Source of the DNA: Sphaerisporangium sp040683095
GTDB taxonomy: Bacteria > Actinomycetota > Actinomycetes > Streptosporangiales > Streptosporangiaceae
Direction of reading: 5' to 3'
DNA: 64,000 bases
NCBI RefSeq assembly: GCF_040683095.1
Contig: NZ_JBFBCI010000008.1
Span: forward strand, 164,228 to 228,227
Position numbers and translations under genes: made by a program. The notes under the pieces are model-generated. The model did no database searches. It was not told the DNA's origin and worked only from the letters and a program-made list of their open reading frames with translations. This document shows positions 16,081 to 27,839 of this stretch, in pieces. The stretch's first letter is position 1; the number at the start of each line of letters is the position of its first letter.

Positions 16081-18171
16081 TTAATCCAGAGAGGTGAGGA
16101 CGAACGCCTCGACACTCTGCTCCTTGCCCTTCAGCGTCAGCGCCCCGAGTGGGCGGACCTCGGCGCCGGGACCGAGCTGGGCGCGGGTCGTGGCCCCGAT
16201 GACCACCGTGCCCGGCTCGGCCAGGGACTCCAGGCGCGCGGCGACGTTGACGGCGTCCCCCATCGCGTTGAACCCGCGCAACTCCGGGGCACCGATGTTG
16301 CCCACGAGCGCCAGACCGGTGTTGATGCCGATGCGGAACCTCGGGTATCCGGGGTTGCCCGCCGCGATCTCCTCGGCGGCCGCCTGCATGGCGAGGGCGG
16401 CCCGCGCGGCCTGGGCGGCGTGCATCTCCTGCGCCGCCGGGGCGTTGAACAGGGCGAGCAGGGCATCGCCGACGAACTGCACGATCGTCCCGCCGTGCTC
16501 CAGCACGCACGGCACGGCGACCCCGTGGTAGCGGTTCAGCATCTCGACGATCTCACCCGGTTCGACCCGCTCGGAGAACGTCGTGAACCCCTTGAGGTCG
16601 GCGAACAGCGCGGTCAGCTCGACCAGCGACCCGCCGAGCGCGGCCTGGTCGGGGTCGGCGAGCAGTGACGCCGCGACGTCCGGCGACATGTACTGCCGGA
16701 ACAGCGTCTCCAGCTCGCGGTACAGCCGGGCGTTCTCCAGCGCGATCGAGAGCTGGCTCGCCAGCGTGGCCGCGAGCGCCTCGTCCTGCCGGGTGGCGCC
16801 GACGGGCACCTCCAGGGCCCCGGCCAGCACGCCCTTCACGGTCAGCGGGTGGACGACGACCCCGTCGCCGGTGATCACCTCGGTCTCCTTGAAGTCGTCC
16901 ACGCCGAACCGCCGCTCGCCGACCGCCACCTGCCCGTTCGACACCAGCCCGATGCGCACGTCCCCGTACGCCTCCCGGACGCGCTCCAGCGACCCGGCCA
17001 GCAGCTCTTCCTCGCGGAGGCCGACCCGCGCGCGGCGCCCGACGTCGACCAGCGCGCCGAGCCGCGCCGACAGCTCGCGCTCGGCCGCCAGGGCCTGCCC
17101 CGCGCGGTCCAGCACGGCGGCCTGGCCCTCGTTCAGCCGGAACTTGCCGGCCAGCCGGGTCGCCACGGGCGGCCCCGAGGACGACCCGCTCTCACCCATG
17201 CGCCGCAGGTGGCCGACCAGCTCTTCGAGGGCCTCGTCGTACCGGGCCTGGATGCGGCGGATCGTCGCGGTCAGCGCCACCGAGTCGAACAGCCCCTGGC
17301 TGGAGCCCTCGCGCCGGAACTGGATGTAGGCGCTGTAGGCGACGAAGACGAACGCCAGTGTCAGCAGCAGGTGCCACTCCCACCACGACATGAGCCAGTT
17401 CGGGCGGAAGAACCCCGCGACCATCGCCTCGCCCAGCAGCGCGTACGCGGTCAGCAGGCTGGCGAGCATCGCCGAGGGGCGCCTGCGGTGGATGCGGAAC
17501 ATCAGCGCGGCGGCCAGGGCGAAGAGCGCGGCGCCGATCCACGAGACGAAGCCGATGGTCGCCCCGCCGGGGGGAGGCACCGCGCTGAGCGGTGTGAGGC
17601 CTTCGACCAGCGAGGCCCAGCCCCAGGCGACCAGGATGACCACCAGGCCGGCGCGCAGCAGGTCGGCCCGGGCCAGGATGGCGGCCGCCGCCCGCTCGCC
17701 GAGCGGCAGGGACGAGGCGAACGCCAGCACCGAGGCGAACGTCAGGCCGACCGGCTGGCCGATGTCGAAGGCGTAACTACCATGTTCCACGATGATGGTC
17801 GGCGTGGCCAGGCCGTGCAGCAGGAAGAACCCGGCGCTGCCGAGGAAGACCAGCGAGACGAGCAGCAGCCGCGCGTCCTGGCGGCGGGCGGCCGCCTGGC
17901 TGATCAACAGGCCGAGGACGACGTTGACGCCCGCGACCGCGACGATCAGCAGGAAGTGGCTGGGCGGGTGCTCCCAGCGGATGTTCAGCCGGTCGGGGTT
18001 GGACAGCAGCAGCCACAGGCCGAGCAGCGGGAACGCCATGTGGAGCACCCAGACGACGCCGCGCACCGGCTGGGTCGCGGGTGGCAGATACGGATCGTCC
18101 GCGGGGTCTCCTGAGGGTGCTCCGGCAGGGGGGCTCGCGGGAGACGCCTCCGCGTGATCGGTCGACGGCAC
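16081..18171 (-). CDS. membrane class III nucleotidyl cyclase with GAF-like domain
   Basis: A 696-residue protein. A proline/acid-rich arm is followed by about seven membrane helices (residues about 35-275), a coiled segment (SVALTATIRRIQARYDEALEE), a GAF-like sensor (about 360-485) and a C-terminal class III cyclase domain. The metal aspartates are in LFADLKGF and FVGDALLAL, and the transition-state Asn/Arg pair is in NVAARLES. The usual adenine-specifying Lys and Asp appear to be Gln (VQFVGD) and Asn (FNAMGD), so ATP versus GTP preference is uncertain. Start GTG 18171 has GGAGGAG upstream; ATG 18186 is in frame but would contain that ribosome site. It likely feeds the CRP-like regulator downstream. 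Confidence 0.88.
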   Translation of the reverse strand: MPSTDHAEASPASPPAGAPSGDPADDPYLPPATQPVRGVVWVLHMAFPLLGLWLLLSNPDRLNIRWEHPPSHFLLIVAVAGVNVVLGLLISQAAARRQDARLLLVSLVFLGSAGFFLLHGLATPTIIVEHGSYAFDIGQPVGLTFASVLAFASSLPLGERAAAAILARADLLRAGLVVILVAWGWASLVEGLTPLSAVPPPGGATIGFVSWIGAALFALAAALMFRIHRRRPSAMLASLLTAYALLGEAMVAGFFRPNWLMSWWEWHLLLTLAFVFVAYSAYIQFRREGSSQGLFDSVALTATIRRIQARYDEALEELVGHLRRMGESGSSSGPPVATRLAGKFRLNEGQAAVLDRAGQALAAERELSARLGALVDVGRRARVGLREEELLAGSLERVREAYGDVRIGLVSNGQVAVGERRFGVDDFKETEVITGDGVVVHPLTVKGVLAGALEVPVGATRQDEALAATLASQLSIALENARLYRELETLFRQYMSPDVAASLLADPDQAALGGSLVELTALFADLKGFTTFSERVEPGEIVEMLNRYHGVAVPCVLEHGGTIVQFVGDALLALFNAPAAQEMHAAQAARAALAMQAAAEEIAAGNPGYPRFRIGINTGLALVGNIGAPELRGFNAMGDAVNVAARLESLAEPGTVVIGATTRAQLGPGAEVRPLGALTLKGKEQSVEAFVLTSLD

Positions 18172-18383
18172 GGTTCTCCTCCGCATGGGCCGGTCGAGTT
18201 CTGCCGGATGTGGCGATTATCCCGCTGGCCGTGGGAGGCGGAGGACGGTCATGGGTTTCGACGGGACGAATGCCCCTGGGAACACCGGCCCTCGCCGGAG
18301 GCGCTCGGGGTAACGGGCGACCGAAACATCCATTACTTTGTCAGATACGACCGGATAAATGCGAATACCGGACGTCCGTTCTG

Positions 18384-18417
18384 AAGGCGGTGGATCTGTG
18401 GGGGGATCCACCGCCTT
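18384..18417 (-). terminator. purL terminator
   Basis: A perfect 13-bp stem (18384-18396 with 18405-18417) with an 8-base loop. On the minus strand it ends the purQL transcript about 110 bases after the purL stop. The remaining 18187-18383 holds only the cyclase upstream region; no gene is seen there. Confidence 0.8.
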
Positions 18418-18420
18418 TCC

Positions 18421-18469
18421 GAAGCCCGAAGCCCGAAGCCCGAAGCCCGAAGCCCGAAGCCCGAAGCCC
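18421..18469. repeat. seven perfect tandem copies of GAAGCCC
   Basis: A 7-bp unit is repeated exactly seven times, with degenerate copies continuing to about 18495. It lies between the purL stop and its terminator, so the purL 3' UTR contains (GGGCUUC)7. There are no spacers, so it is a microsatellite-like array and not CRISPR. Copy number may vary between strains. Confidence 0.95.
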
Positions 18470-18528
18470 AAAGCACGAGCCGAGGCCCGAAGCCCGGAGA
18501 CGGACGCCGCTCAGGCGCCGAAGACGGC

Positions 18529-20784
<2,256 letters not shown>

Positions 20785-20816
20785 GTGTGCTCCTCGCGGC
20801 GCGCTCGTGGCGTCGG

Positions 20817-21500
20817 TCACAGGTTGACGAACCTCTTCAGGATCGAGGTGAAGAAGCCCCGGCCGTCCACGCTCGGCGCTCCGGTGAGTTCCTCGACGGC
20901 GTGCTCGGGGTGGGGCATGAGGCCGACCACGTTGCCCGCCTCGTTGCTGATGCCCGCGATGTCGTTGATCGACCCGTTCGGGTTGGTGCCCAGGTAGCGG
21001 AAGACGACCTGGCCGCCGGACTCCAGCGCGGCGATCGTGGCCGCGTCGGCGACGTAACGGCCCTCGCCGTGCTTGACCGGCAGCAGCAACTCCTGGCCAG
21101 GGGCGTAGTCGCCCGTCCAGGCGGTCGTGGCGTTCTCGACGCGGACGCGCTGGTCGCGGCAGACGTAGTGGAGCCCCTGGTTGCGGGTGAGCGCGCCCGG
21201 CAGCAGGTGGGCCTCGCAGAGGATCTGGAAGCCGTTGCAGGTGCCGAGCACGGGAAGCCCGGCGCGCGCCGCCGGGATCAGCTCGTCCATCAACGGTGCG
21301 AAGCGGGAGATCGCCCCGCACCGCAGGTAGTCGCCGTAGGAGAAACCTCCGGGCAGGAAGACCGCGTCCACACCCCTGAGATCGCGGTCGGCGTGCCAGA
21401 GGGGGACGGCCTCCCCGCCCGCGTGCCGGACGGCCCTGGCGGCGTCCTGATCGTCAAGGGTTCCCGGAAATGTGACCACGCCCACGCGGGCAGCACCCAT
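20817..21500 (-). CDS. purQ: phosphoribosylformylglycinamidine synthase subunit I (glutaminase)
   Basis: A 227-residue class I glutamine amidotransferase that supplies ammonia to PurL. The nucleophile is C88 in PVLGTCNGFQIL, and the His/Glu pair is in LMPHPEHAVEEL near the C-terminus. The N-terminus RVGVVTFPGTLDDQDA is typical of PurQ. Start ATG 21500 with GGAGGGG ten bases upstream. It is followed closely by purL. Upstream on the same strand lies drmC (169-base gap) instead of the expected purS. A possible -10 (TAGCCT on the minus strand) lies in this gap, but no convincing -35 was found. Confidence 0.97.
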   Translation of the reverse strand: MGAARVGVVTFPGTLDDQDAARAVRHAGGEAVPLWHADRDLRGVDAVFLPGGFSYGDYLRCGAISRFAPLMDELIPAARAGLPVLGTCNGFQILCEAHLLPGALTRNQGLHYVCRDQRVRVENATTAWTGDYAPGQELLLPVKHGEGRYVADAATIAALESGGQVVFRYLGTNPNGSINDIAGISNEAGNVVGLMPHPEHAVEELTGAPSVDGRGFFTSILKRFVNL

Positions 21501-21669
21501 GGCTTTCGTACCCCTCCACATGCGAACGCCGCGCCGACGTCTCACACAAGATCGGACGGCGGTCTCGCGGCGGTACACCTCAGGCTACCCGCTGACCACA
21601 CGCGACCGGTCCCCAGCCGGGGTTCACGAAGGCGGCCACGAGAGCCCGGCCCCATCGCGGCGCCTGAAA

Positions 21670-22455
21670 TCAGCCACCGCCTGCCACCGGCTCCAACGGG
21701 CCGCTTCCGGGCCGCATCAATGTATGGAAATGCGCGACGATCCGGGATACCGCGCCGGGATCACGAAGGATGACCCCGATCTCGATGTTCGTCAGGAGGG
21801 CACGGCGCGTCAGGTTCGCGCTGCCGAGCAATGCGATCTTCCTGTCGGCGGCCAGCAGTTTGGCGTGGAGGGAGGCGCCGGCAGGCCGGCGGTTCGGGGG
21901 CCAGGTCCAGAAGGTGGCCTTCCCGCGTAATAATCGAAACGCCGCCGCACCGGTGGGCCCCCGGAGCGTCCCTCCCTCCTCTGGTCCGCCTTCCAGGATG
22001 AGATCCACCCGCACGCCTCGCTCCGTCGCCGCGGCGAGTTCCCTGGCGATCTCGTCCACCCTGTACGCGGCGAAGCTCACCACCAGGAGTGATTCGCGTG
22101 CGGCCCGCACGATCTCCGTCACGGCGGAGAGCGTCAGACGTACCGGCACGGCATCGCTGGTGGGGCCGCTCACGACGATCGAGGGGCGGGCGGCCGACTC
22201 GGCGAGATGAACGCGCGCGGCGGCCTCCAGCCCGAAGGCGACCCCCGCTCCCGGCATCTCCGGCGCGTGGCGTCGCCAGGCCTTCACGAATCGCACCGCG
22301 TGGGACACGGCCGAAGGGCGTGCCTCGATCAGCCTGGCCAGGACCTCATCGCCCGGCCCGGGCGCCGTCCGGAGCAACTCGGCCCAGGCCAGCACGTGGG
22401 GAAAGGGCACCTCTCCGGCCAGTACGGCGACCTCGTGAGCGAAACCCTCGCTCAT
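21670..22455 (-). CDS. drmC: DISARM protein DrmC, phospholipase D-like
   Basis: A 261-residue PLD-superfamily protein with one C-terminal HKD motif: SLHAKLLAADRKIALLGSAN gives H-x-K-x4-D followed by GSAN. The N-terminal half is helical (FVKAWRRHAPE) with a LLVVSFAAYRVDEIARELAAA block. DrmC is the PLD component of the DISARM anti-phage system. The HKD chemistry implies phosphodiester cleavage as a dimer, although drmC was reported as not essential in the studied system. The ATG overlaps the drmB stop as ATGA, so it is translationally coupled. It is the last gene of the locus before purQ. Identity rests on the domain plus the drmA-drmB context. Confidence 0.9.
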   Translation of the reverse strand: MSEGFAHEVAVLAGEVPFPHVLAWAELLRTAPGPGDEVLARLIEARPSAVSHAVRFVKAWRRHAPEMPGAGVAFGLEAAARVHLAESAARPSIVVSGPTSDAVPVRLTLSAVTEIVRAARESLLVVSFAAYRVDEIARELAAATERGVRVDLILEGGPEEGGTLRGPTGAAAFRLLRGKATFWTWPPNRRPAGASLHAKLLAADRKIALLGSANLTRRALLTNIEIGVILRDPGAVSRIVAHFHTLMRPGSGPLEPVAGGG

Positions 22456-24302
22456 CGGCCGAAGAACCCCGCGCCGCCGTCAAGGATGGTGTCCACGAGC
22501 AGCGCTCGGTCGAGGTAGTGATTCCCGCGTTCGCAGGAGGTCTCGGAGGCGAAGAGGCAGGCGTGACAGGCCGCGCCGTACAGGCGCCCGTGCACCAGGG
22601 GATCGTGCCCGGCGCACAGCGGGTCGGAACTGCACAGCCGGGCCCTGTCCAGTGCCTGGTGGATCAGGATGTCCAGCCGGTCCGGATACCCGAGGGACAC
22701 CAGCCCGCCAAGGGTGCCCTCGCTGTCGGGGGCGGCGGTGTACAGCAGCACTCCGGCCATCGCCCGGTCGGTGTCGGCGTAGACGCGCTCGCCGATCCCC
22801 GAGGCGCCATAGCCGCACTCCAGCGCGAACTCCCGGATCAGCACGTGCGCGAAGGTGTGCAGCAGCACATAGCGCACCCCGGGGAAGTGGCCAGGTGGCA
22901 GGCCCCGCTGCGCTCGCCACTTCTCGTGCGCCGCGATCAGAATGGCGGCCCGTTCCCCGACCTCCGGCCACCCCTCCCACTCGCGCAGCCGATCCTCCGA
23001 GAACCTGAGGAATATGCCCTCGCCACGGGTCTCGGCGCAGGGCACCCACGTGGGCTGTGCCAGGGCCAGCGGGGCCACCCGTGAGTCGGGCGTGGTGGCG
23101 ACATCCCACTCCGGCGCGTCGATGCGCGCGAAGCCGTACAGGGCGGCCACCTCGCGCAGACGCGGCACCAGCGTGACCCCGGCGAGCCAGTCGCGGGTCT
23201 CCCTCGGTACGGATACCCGGCGGGTGGTGAAGTCGCGCAGGTCCGTGTCGGCCGCGGCGGTGAACGCCGTCCACTCGGGGCCGAGCAGGTCCAGCGCGTC
23301 CTCCCCTCCGGCCCCACCTTCTTCCTCGGCCGCAGCGTGCTTCTTGATCGCCTTCCATACGGCGTCGGTGCCGTACTGTTCAAGTTCGGGCCAGGAGGAC
23401 TGGGTCTTCATCAGTTGCCCGGCCAGCTCGGCCTCCAGGCGTGCGAGCAGGCCGAGCTGACCCCAGTACTCGGTCACCAGTTGATCGAGACCTGCCTCGG
23501 CCCGGGGCAGGCTGAAGACGCGCAACTGCATGGCGAACCAGGTGTTCGTCGCCCCCAGCGCCAGCGTGCGGGTCGGCTCGCCGCATCCGGGAGCTCGCCC
23601 GAGATGGGGGTGCCGGCCGCGGCACCCCGGGAGGCTCTGCTCCGCCTTCTCGCCGTACGCCTCGGACATGGCCCGGGCGTTCACCCCGCAGGAGCATTCG
23701 ACATAGACGTTGGCCGCCTCACCCGTCGTCCCCCGCTCCCGCAGGCGGTAGGTGTGCGCCTCCTCCGCGGGTGGCACAAGTCCTCTGTGGACGTAGAAGG
23801 CCCACGGGAAGTCGTCCAGATGGCCCTGTGAGCAGGCGAGCACGAACCGGGCGGGCACCGCGACCGGGCGGCTGCCGCCCTGACCCTTGCACCCGTGAAC
23901 GTAGCGGATCTTGTCCGGCTGGTACGGGTTCTGGATCAGCTCGAACACGCCCGAGGTCGCGGGCGCCAGACGGTTGCACTGGACGCGGGAACACCGCAGC
24001 CACTGGGGGAACAATGTCACCGGAACCCCGACGCGCGCCCATTCGTCGAAGACGTCACCCGTCTCGGGGATGTACGGCGGCGTCCGGAGCTGCTCCACCT
24101 GGTCGCCGAGCTTATTGCGAACGGCGGCGAGCAACCGGTCCTCGATGACCTCGGTGGCCCGGGCCCGTTCCCAGAAGTCGAGGCCGAGCACGGTCACCGA
24201 CAGGTTGGGCAGGTCGAGCACCGACCCCACGCCGTAGGTGTGCAGGAGCTGGCTCGGCCGCAACTCACCCACGCGCAGCGGGCCGGTCCCGGGGGTGGTC
24301 AC
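22452..24302 (-). CDS. drmB: DISARM protein DrmB (DUF1998)
   Basis: A 616-residue protein. The N-terminus VGELRPSQLLHTYGVGSVLDLP is the usual DrmB opening. Cysteine pairs in the first 300 residues (for example RCSRVQC and VECSCG) look like zinc sites. The C-terminal DUF1998 region has YVLLHTFAHVLIREFALECG, ASGIGERVY and a cysteine cluster (CSSDPLC, CHACLF, TSCERGN). In DISARM, DrmB forms a DNA-binding complex with the helicase DrmA. GTG 24302 overlaps the drmA stop as GTGA; the longer frame upstream is a shadow of drmA. Length and order match known class 1 loci. Confidence 0.92.
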   Translation of the reverse strand: MTTPGTGPLRVGELRPSQLLHTYGVGSVLDLPNLSVTVLGLDFWERARATEVIEDRLLAAVRNKLGDQVEQLRTPPYIPETGDVFDEWARVGVPVTLFPQWLRCSRVQCNRLAPATSGVFELIQNPYQPDKIRYVHGCKGQGGSRPVAVPARFVLACSQGHLDDFPWAFYVHRGLVPPAEEAHTYRLRERGTTGEAANVYVECSCGVNARAMSEAYGEKAEQSLPGCRGRHPHLGRAPGCGEPTRTLALGATNTWFAMQLRVFSLPRAEAGLDQLVTEYWGQLGLLARLEAELAGQLMKTQSSWPELEQYGTDAVWKAIKKHAAAEEEGGAGGEDALDLLGPEWTAFTAAADTDLRDFTTRRVSVPRETRDWLAGVTLVPRLREVAALYGFARIDAPEWDVATTPDSRVAPLALAQPTWVPCAETRGEGIFLRFSEDRLREWEGWPEVGERAAILIAAHEKWRAQRGLPPGHFPGVRYVLLHTFAHVLIREFALECGYGASGIGERVYADTDRAMAGVLLYTAAPDSEGTLGGLVSLGYPDRLDILIHQALDRARLCSSDPLCAGHDPLVHGRLYGAACHACLFASETSCERGNHYLDRALLVDTILDGGAGFFGR

Positions 24303-27300
24303 GCGTCCTCCTCCGCTCCGGTCCCCGGCGGTACGGCCTGCCCGGCCACGACCGCCTCGAACTGCGGGATCTCCTCCACGCCCGGGTCGGGCAGGAGTAA
24401 CAGCCGGATCCCCGGCTCGACGTCGCGCAGCGAGGTCGGGCAGGTCGTGATCCCCCAGCCGCCCTCTTCGGGCTTGCGGAGCAGCCCCGCCACATCGTCG
24501 ACCCGATAGGGCTTCGCGTAGGCGAGCCGGGTGCCGGGCTCCCTTCGCCTGCGGTCCCAATGGTCGAGCCGGGCGAGCAGTTGGTCCTCGACCTGGCGTG
24601 ACACCTCGTTGCGACCTGCCACCTCGCCGGCCCGGCGCTTGAGGAACATCACGACGTGGTCGGCCAGCTTGCTGTGCCGGTTGAACGCCTGCGCCGTCAG
24701 GTTGGCGTTGTAGGTCGTCTCCAGGTTGCGGATCAGGGCCATGAGGACGCCCGTCAGGCCCCGGTCGATCGCCCGTGGCGCGAACGGGGTCACCGACAGT
24801 GCCTCCACGTGCCGGTACACCGTCGCATGGAACTGGCCGAACGTCTCGTAATGCGAGAGATCGCGGGGACGCGCCCAGTTGTAGACGGTGAACACCAGGC
24901 CCGGTGACGCGCGGCCGACCCGGCTGGTCGCCTGGATGTACTCGGCGGTGGACTTCGGCTGGTTGGCCACGACCATGACGCCGAGCCGCGACACGTCCAC
25001 CCCGACGGCGATCATGTTCGTGGCCAGCAGCACGTCGATCGGCCGTCGCTCGCCCCGGACGCGATCCCCGGTGAAGGTGACGCCAAGACCGTCGAGGATC
25101 TCCGGGATCTCCCCGGAGGACAGCCGTGAGGTCAGCTCGCGAAGCATCGGGTCGTGGCGGCGGGCGAGCCCGCGCTCGTCGGCCCGGGAGAGCCGGGTGG
25201 AGATGTCGTCCTCCACGAGACGGCGCATCCCGCCCAGGTCTCGGAGGCTGTTGAAGTAGCCCACCAGGGTCATGTAGGGGTCGGTGACCTCGTTCCGGCC
25301 GTACTTCTCATGGAGCTTCTGCGCCCCGCCGAGCACCGCGACGTACATCCGGATCAGCGTCGACTTGATACGCACTCCGTGCGCGCAGATGCCGACGTAC
25401 CGGCGCCCCGGCCGCAGCGACCGGTTCCGTTGCCGGGAGAAGAAGCTGTCAGCGGCGTTCAACCCTTGCGGGGGGAACACCTCCGTCCTGCGGTGGAACA
25501 GCGAGCCGATCTGCCGTGATGCCCGCCGCACGGTGGCGGTGGACGCGATGACCTTCGGTCGGACCTGTTCACCGGGCTTGCCCTCCCAGGAGGCGAGCAG
25601 GTCGACGGCCGTCTCGTACAGGCCGGTGAGCGACCCCAGCGGGCCGGAGATCAGGTGGAGCTCGTCCTGGACGATGAGGTCCGGGGGGCGCAGCGGTGCG
25701 GCCGGAGCGATCTTCGCCGGGCGCGCCGCGCCCTTGGCCACGTGCCCCGTGCGGCTGTCGCAGACCGATGAAGCCAGGTCGTCGGTGAGGTAGCCGTGCC
25801 GTTCGCATCTCAGGGTGGCCCGGCCGAACAGGGTCGCCGTCTCGCCCTTCCAGGCGAGCTGCGCGAACTTGTCCACCGTACCGATCACCAAGGCGGGGAG
25901 CAGGCGGTAGATCTCCTCGTCGACCACCAGAACCGGCAGGCCTTCGTTCTGACTCGCCCACCCGCTGAATGGGCAGAACACGTCCGGGCAGTGGACCAGA
26001 GTCCGGGCCAGGACGGTGTCGACGACGATGTCCCGCCCCGGCTGGATCTTCGAGCCGCACCAGGGACACGAGGTGAGCTGATGCGGCGACCCCACCGCCT
26101 TACGCGCCCCTCGGCCTCCGCGCAGCTCGGCCACCGCTTCCGCGGCCTTCTCCGTCGTGTTGGGCGTGACCCGCCCGCCCACCCACAGGCCGATGCGGAA
26201 CGGGGTGCGCCCCCACACCGCCTCGTCGGCGCGGCGCAGTGTCTCACAGGCGCAGATGAGCGCCGTCGCCCGCTGGAACTGCTGGATGGTGAGCAGCCGG
26301 AGCGTGTAACGCATCAGAACGGCCACGCCATCGCCGGCGTCCAGCCCACCGAGCGAGGGCTGGAGCCGTCGCGCGGCGAGCGTGAACGCGGTCAAGCCCA
26401 GATAGGCCTCGGTCTTACCGCCTCCGGTGGGGAACCACAGCAGATCGGCGATGGCCTTCTCGGGATCGTCGGACCGCTCGGGGTGCAGGGGATCGGCCAG
26501 TGCCGGAAGGTTCAGCAGCAGGAAGGCGAGCTGGAAGGGCCGCCAGCTTCGGTTGCCCGGCGTGTCCGCCGCCTCGACCGCGTGCTCCAGCGAGAGCCGG
26601 TCGTCCTCACGCCGGCTCTCGGCGGCCAGGGTGTGGACACGCTGCAGGTGCATCGCCTTGTTGGCGAAGGCGAACGCCCGGCGGGCCGACATATCCTCGC
26701 GTAGGAGCCGCAGGCCGCGCTCGATCCGGTCGGCCGCCCGGCGCGCCGCCTTCAACGCCTCCCGCGCCTCCCTGCGGTAGCCGTCCAGGCGGCGTTCCGG
26801 ATCGTCGATCGACCGCTCGGCCCGGTCGATCCACGCACGGTAGCCGGCGACCAGCGGCGTGAGCCCCGCCATGAGCTCCGGCACGTCGTCCCCTGGGCGG
26901 CCGGCCAGTTCGGCGAGGGTTCTCATGTCCAGCTCGAGGTCGGCCAGCTCGGGCAGGTCGGGATCTTTTTCGACATCGGGCACGTCGGTGTAGGGGATCT
27001 CGTGCTCCGGGACGGCCGCCGTGCGGACCTCGACCGCGCGCATCGGATCGTCCCGCGTCGGCACGGTCTCCACGGCGACGCCGTGCCCGACCGCGAACTC
27101 CGGCATCAAGCGGTACGCCATGGCGAGCCGCCGCTGCTCGGCCCGGTCCGCGGCGTCCCCGCCCGACTCCCGCTCCGGCCTGGGAAGGAACACCGGTGCG
27201 CCGCCCGTCCCCGTGGCCGACAGCCGAACCTGGAAGATCCACCGCTCGGCCCGGCGTGTCTTGGGCCACGCCTGGGTGTTGACCAGGAAAAGGGAGACCA

Positions 27301-27835
27301 GCCACCCGCCGTCGTGCCGGCGCGCCCTCCCCTCGACCACGACTTCGGGCTGGTCGTCGTTCAGCTTGTGACGTCGCAGCGTGCCCTCGCCCAGCGCCAC
27401 CCGGGCGGTGCCCGACATCGGGACCCGTCGCCACACCATGCGGCCGGTCTCCTCGCTATGGGTGCGCTCGTATCGCGCCCAGCGCCCGGTCACCACCAGC
27501 CGGTCGGCGTCTCCGGCCACGAAACAGGTGAAGCCGAGCGCCGAGGGAGCCATGCTCGGCACATTGGGCGCCGAGGGCTCGGGGTCGCCCTCGCCCGAGT
27601 CGATCGACTCGGAACCGGCGAGATCGTCAAGCTCCTCGGGCGCGACGGGCGTGCCGGTCGGCGCCAGCCGGCCGAGAAGATAGCGATCGACCGGATCCTC
27701 GTCGAACTCCTCCGGCTCGTCGCCGTGCGGGCCGTGCAGGTCATCGAGGACGAGCCTCTGCAGCTCATCCCTGATCGCCGCCGCATCCGGCACCGCGAGG
27801 ACCGAACTCCCCGCTGATGGCTGTGTCACAGACAC
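24299..27835 (-). CDS. drmA: DISARM protein DrmA, SF2-type helicase
   Basis: A 1178-residue helicase. An acidic N-terminal region with a long helical section (KAARRAADRIERGLRLLRE) is followed by the motor. Walker A is FPTGGGKTEAY (K474) and the DEAD/H-type box is VQDELHLISG (D724-E725). Motif III is ASTATV, motif VI is QATSRVGRA, and a four-cysteine zinc site is CPWCGSK...HCPDVFCPF. DrmA is the core DISARM translocase and works with DrmB on incoming DNA. The GTG start at 27833-27835 has no strong ribosome site and lies 4 bases after the stop of the RsbW-like ATPase gene, so translation is probably coupled to that gene. This is unusual for DISARM. Confidence 0.93.
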   Translation of the reverse strand: MSVTQPSAGSSVLAVPDAAAIRDELQRLVLDDLHGPHGDEPEEFDEDPVDRYLLGRLAPTGTPVAPEELDDLAGSESIDSGEGDPEPSAPNVPSMAPSALGFTCFVAGDADRLVVTGRWARYERTHSEETGRMVWRRVPMSGTARVALGEGTLRRHKLNDDQPEVVVEGRARRHDGGWLVSLFLVNTQAWPKTRRAERWIFQVRLSATGTGGAPVFLPRPERESGGDAADRAEQRRLAMAYRLMPEFAVGHGVAVETVPTRDDPMRAVEVRTAAVPEHEIPYTDVPDVEKDPDLPELADLELDMRTLAELAGRPGDDVPELMAGLTPLVAGYRAWIDRAERSIDDPERRLDGYRREAREALKAARRAADRIERGLRLLREDMSARRAFAFANKAMHLQRVHTLAAESRREDDRLSLEHAVEAADTPGNRSWRPFQLAFLLLNLPALADPLHPERSDDPEKAIADLLWFPTGGGKTEAYLGLTAFTLAARRLQPSLGGLDAGDGVAVLMRYTLRLLTIQQFQRATALICACETLRRADEAVWGRTPFRIGLWVGGRVTPNTTEKAAEAVAELRGGRGARKAVGSPHQLTSCPWCGSKIQPGRDIVVDTVLARTLVHCPDVFCPFSGWASQNEGLPVLVVDEEIYRLLPALVIGTVDKFAQLAWKGETATLFGRATLRCERHGYLTDDLASSVCDSRTGHVAKGAARPAKIAPAAPLRPPDLIVQDELHLISGPLGSLTGLYETAVDLLASWEGKPGEQVRPKVIASTATVRRASRQIGSLFHRRTEVFPPQGLNAADSFFSRQRNRSLRPGRRYVGICAHGVRIKSTLIRMYVAVLGGAQKLHEKYGRNEVTDPYMTLVGYFNSLRDLGGMRRLVEDDISTRLSRADERGLARRHDPMLRELTSRLSSGEIPEILDGLGVTFTGDRVRGERRPIDVLLATNMIAVGVDVSRLGVMVVANQPKSTAEYIQATSRVGRASPGLVFTVYNWARPRDLSHYETFGQFHATVYRHVEALSVTPFAPRAIDRGLTGVLMALIRNLETTYNANLTAQAFNRHSKLADHVVMFLKRRAGEVAGRNEVSRQVEDQLLARLDHWDRRRREPGTRLAYAKPYRVDDVAGLLRKPEEGGWGITTCPTSLRDVEPGIRLLLLPDPGVEEIPQFEAVVAGQAVPPGTGAEEDA

Positions 27836-27839
27836 GACT

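Noticed and set aside
18421..18495. Short-repeat array as a CRISPR
   Set aside because: The 7-bp units are contiguous with no spacers and there are no cas genes.
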